Source: Clostridia bacterium (GTDB lineage: Bacteria > Bacillota > Clostridia > Christensenellales > Aristaeellaceae). From it: DNA of 5,192 nt. A program made the translations under genes and the position numbers. Shown piece after piece: positions 4,667 to 5,192 of this stretch. The stretch covers positions 1-5,192 of the forward strand of contig JAFZRB010000417.1 in the NCBI GenBank assembly GCA_017620115.1. The letters run 5' to 3'. The stretch's first letter is position 1. Each line of letters opens with the position of its first letter. The notes beneath the pieces were generated by a model. The model was given only the letters and a program-made list of their open reading frames with translations. It was not told the DNA's origin and made no database searches.

Positions 4667-5192
4667 TCAGATTAACAGTTTGGGATTCCTGAACCCGTCC
4701 ACGCCCTCGCAGATCAATTGATTGCACAGACGGATGACCTCCTCCACGGGGGTCTTTTTGCCGTCCGTGACCCATTGCTGATAAAGATTCATAATGGTGG
4801 ACTGGGTAAACACCAGCAGCATATGCTGCTGCCATTCCGGAATGTTGTTGAACCACGCGCTCTGATGCCAGGTCGCGGCATTGACCCGGTCGATCATAGC
4901 ATTCCGAATCGATGTGTAACTGGCGGCGCAGGTGATCTTCTCATACACTTTTCCCTTGCCGACGGAATAGCGGAAGAAAGCTTCGTTCACCTTGTGCAGT
5001 TCCTCCGGCAGACGGTAGTGCCGGATCATTTCGATATATTCAGAGGACATTTCTGCCTGCAGCTCCGCCAGGAGATCGTCCATCGTAGGATAGTAGCGGT
5101 AGAAGGTCTTTTTATTGATCTTCGCCCGATCGCAAAGCTCCTTCACCGTCATCTCGTGATAGTCCATCTCACAGATCATCTGTTCAAAGACA
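4667..5192 (-). CDS. TetR/AcrR-type transcriptional regulator, N-terminus cut by window edge
   Basis: The frame is open to the right edge and ends in TGA at 4669-4667; 174 residues are visible. The in-frame ATG at 5179 is probably internal, since VFEQ precedes it in frame and TetR proteins normally have ten or more residues before this point of helix 1. Seen: the helix-turn-helix TVKELCDRAKINKKTFYRYY with TMDDLLAEL after it, the strongest TetR signature, then an all-helical ligand/dimer domain ending in NLYQQWVTDGKKTPVEEVIR, which resembles the C-terminal domain of the DhaS-like TetR group. From the family: a dimeric DNA-binding protein, usually a repressor released by a small ligand, often controlling a neighbouring efflux pump or enzyme. 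Its promoter, operator and likely target lie to the right, outside the window. By eye it is less GC-rich than the genes to its left. Ligand unknown. Confidence 0.9.
   Translation of the reverse strand, partial: VFEQMICEMDYHEMTVKELCDRAKINKKTFYRYYPTMDDLLAELQAEMSSEYIEMIRHYRLPEELHKVNEAFFRYSVGKGKVYEKITCAASYTSIRNAMIDRVNAATWHQSAWFNNIPEWQQHMLLVFTQSTIMNLYQQWVTDGKKTPVEEVIRLCNQLICEGVDGFRNPKLLI

Overview
The window looks like chromosomal DNA of a GC-rich member of the Bacillota (Clostridia type). A complete T-box leader RNA is present. The promoters have TTGACA/TATAAT-like boxes at about 17 bp spacing, the ribosome binding sites are strong and purine-rich, and terminators are hairpin plus T-run. The tRNA carries an encoded CCA. 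Genus cannot be fixed from the sequence.

Layout: (1) 1-1249, minus strand, a sodium:solute symporter whose C-terminus runs off the left edge. It is preceded by its own promoter and a T-box leader (about 1580-1280), so transcription into the gene should depend on an uncharged tRNA. The best specifier reading is UAC (tyrosine). (2) 1749-2186, plus strand, dut (dUTP diphosphatase) with its own promoter. (3) 2344-3303, minus strand, an aldo/keto reductase convergent with dut; one hairpin at 2192-2214 lies between them. (4) 3448-3993, plus strand, a RimJ/RimL-like GNAT acetyltransferase, divergent from the reductase, with two well-formed promoters back to back in 144 bp. (5) 4026-4416, a tRNA-Val(CAC) transcription unit with strong promoter and terminator. 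The intact tRNA is preceded by an exact partial copy of its own 5' part and a more decayed copy. (6) 4417-4666, non-coding DNA with direct repeats of a 17-bp motif. (7) 4667-5192, minus strand, a TetR-type regulator whose N-terminus runs off the right edge.

The genes look like separate transcription units rather than one pathway. The left two thirds is ordinary housekeeping or accessory metabolism with tidy signals. The most unusual part is 4090-4640, where tRNA fragments, a dispersed repeat and a less GC-rich regulator gene occur together. This resembles a decayed integration site or island edge, but no integrase or transposase gene is visible. I see no clear case for a wholly new system. 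The T-box-controlled transporter and the tRNA-Val locus deserve the closest look.
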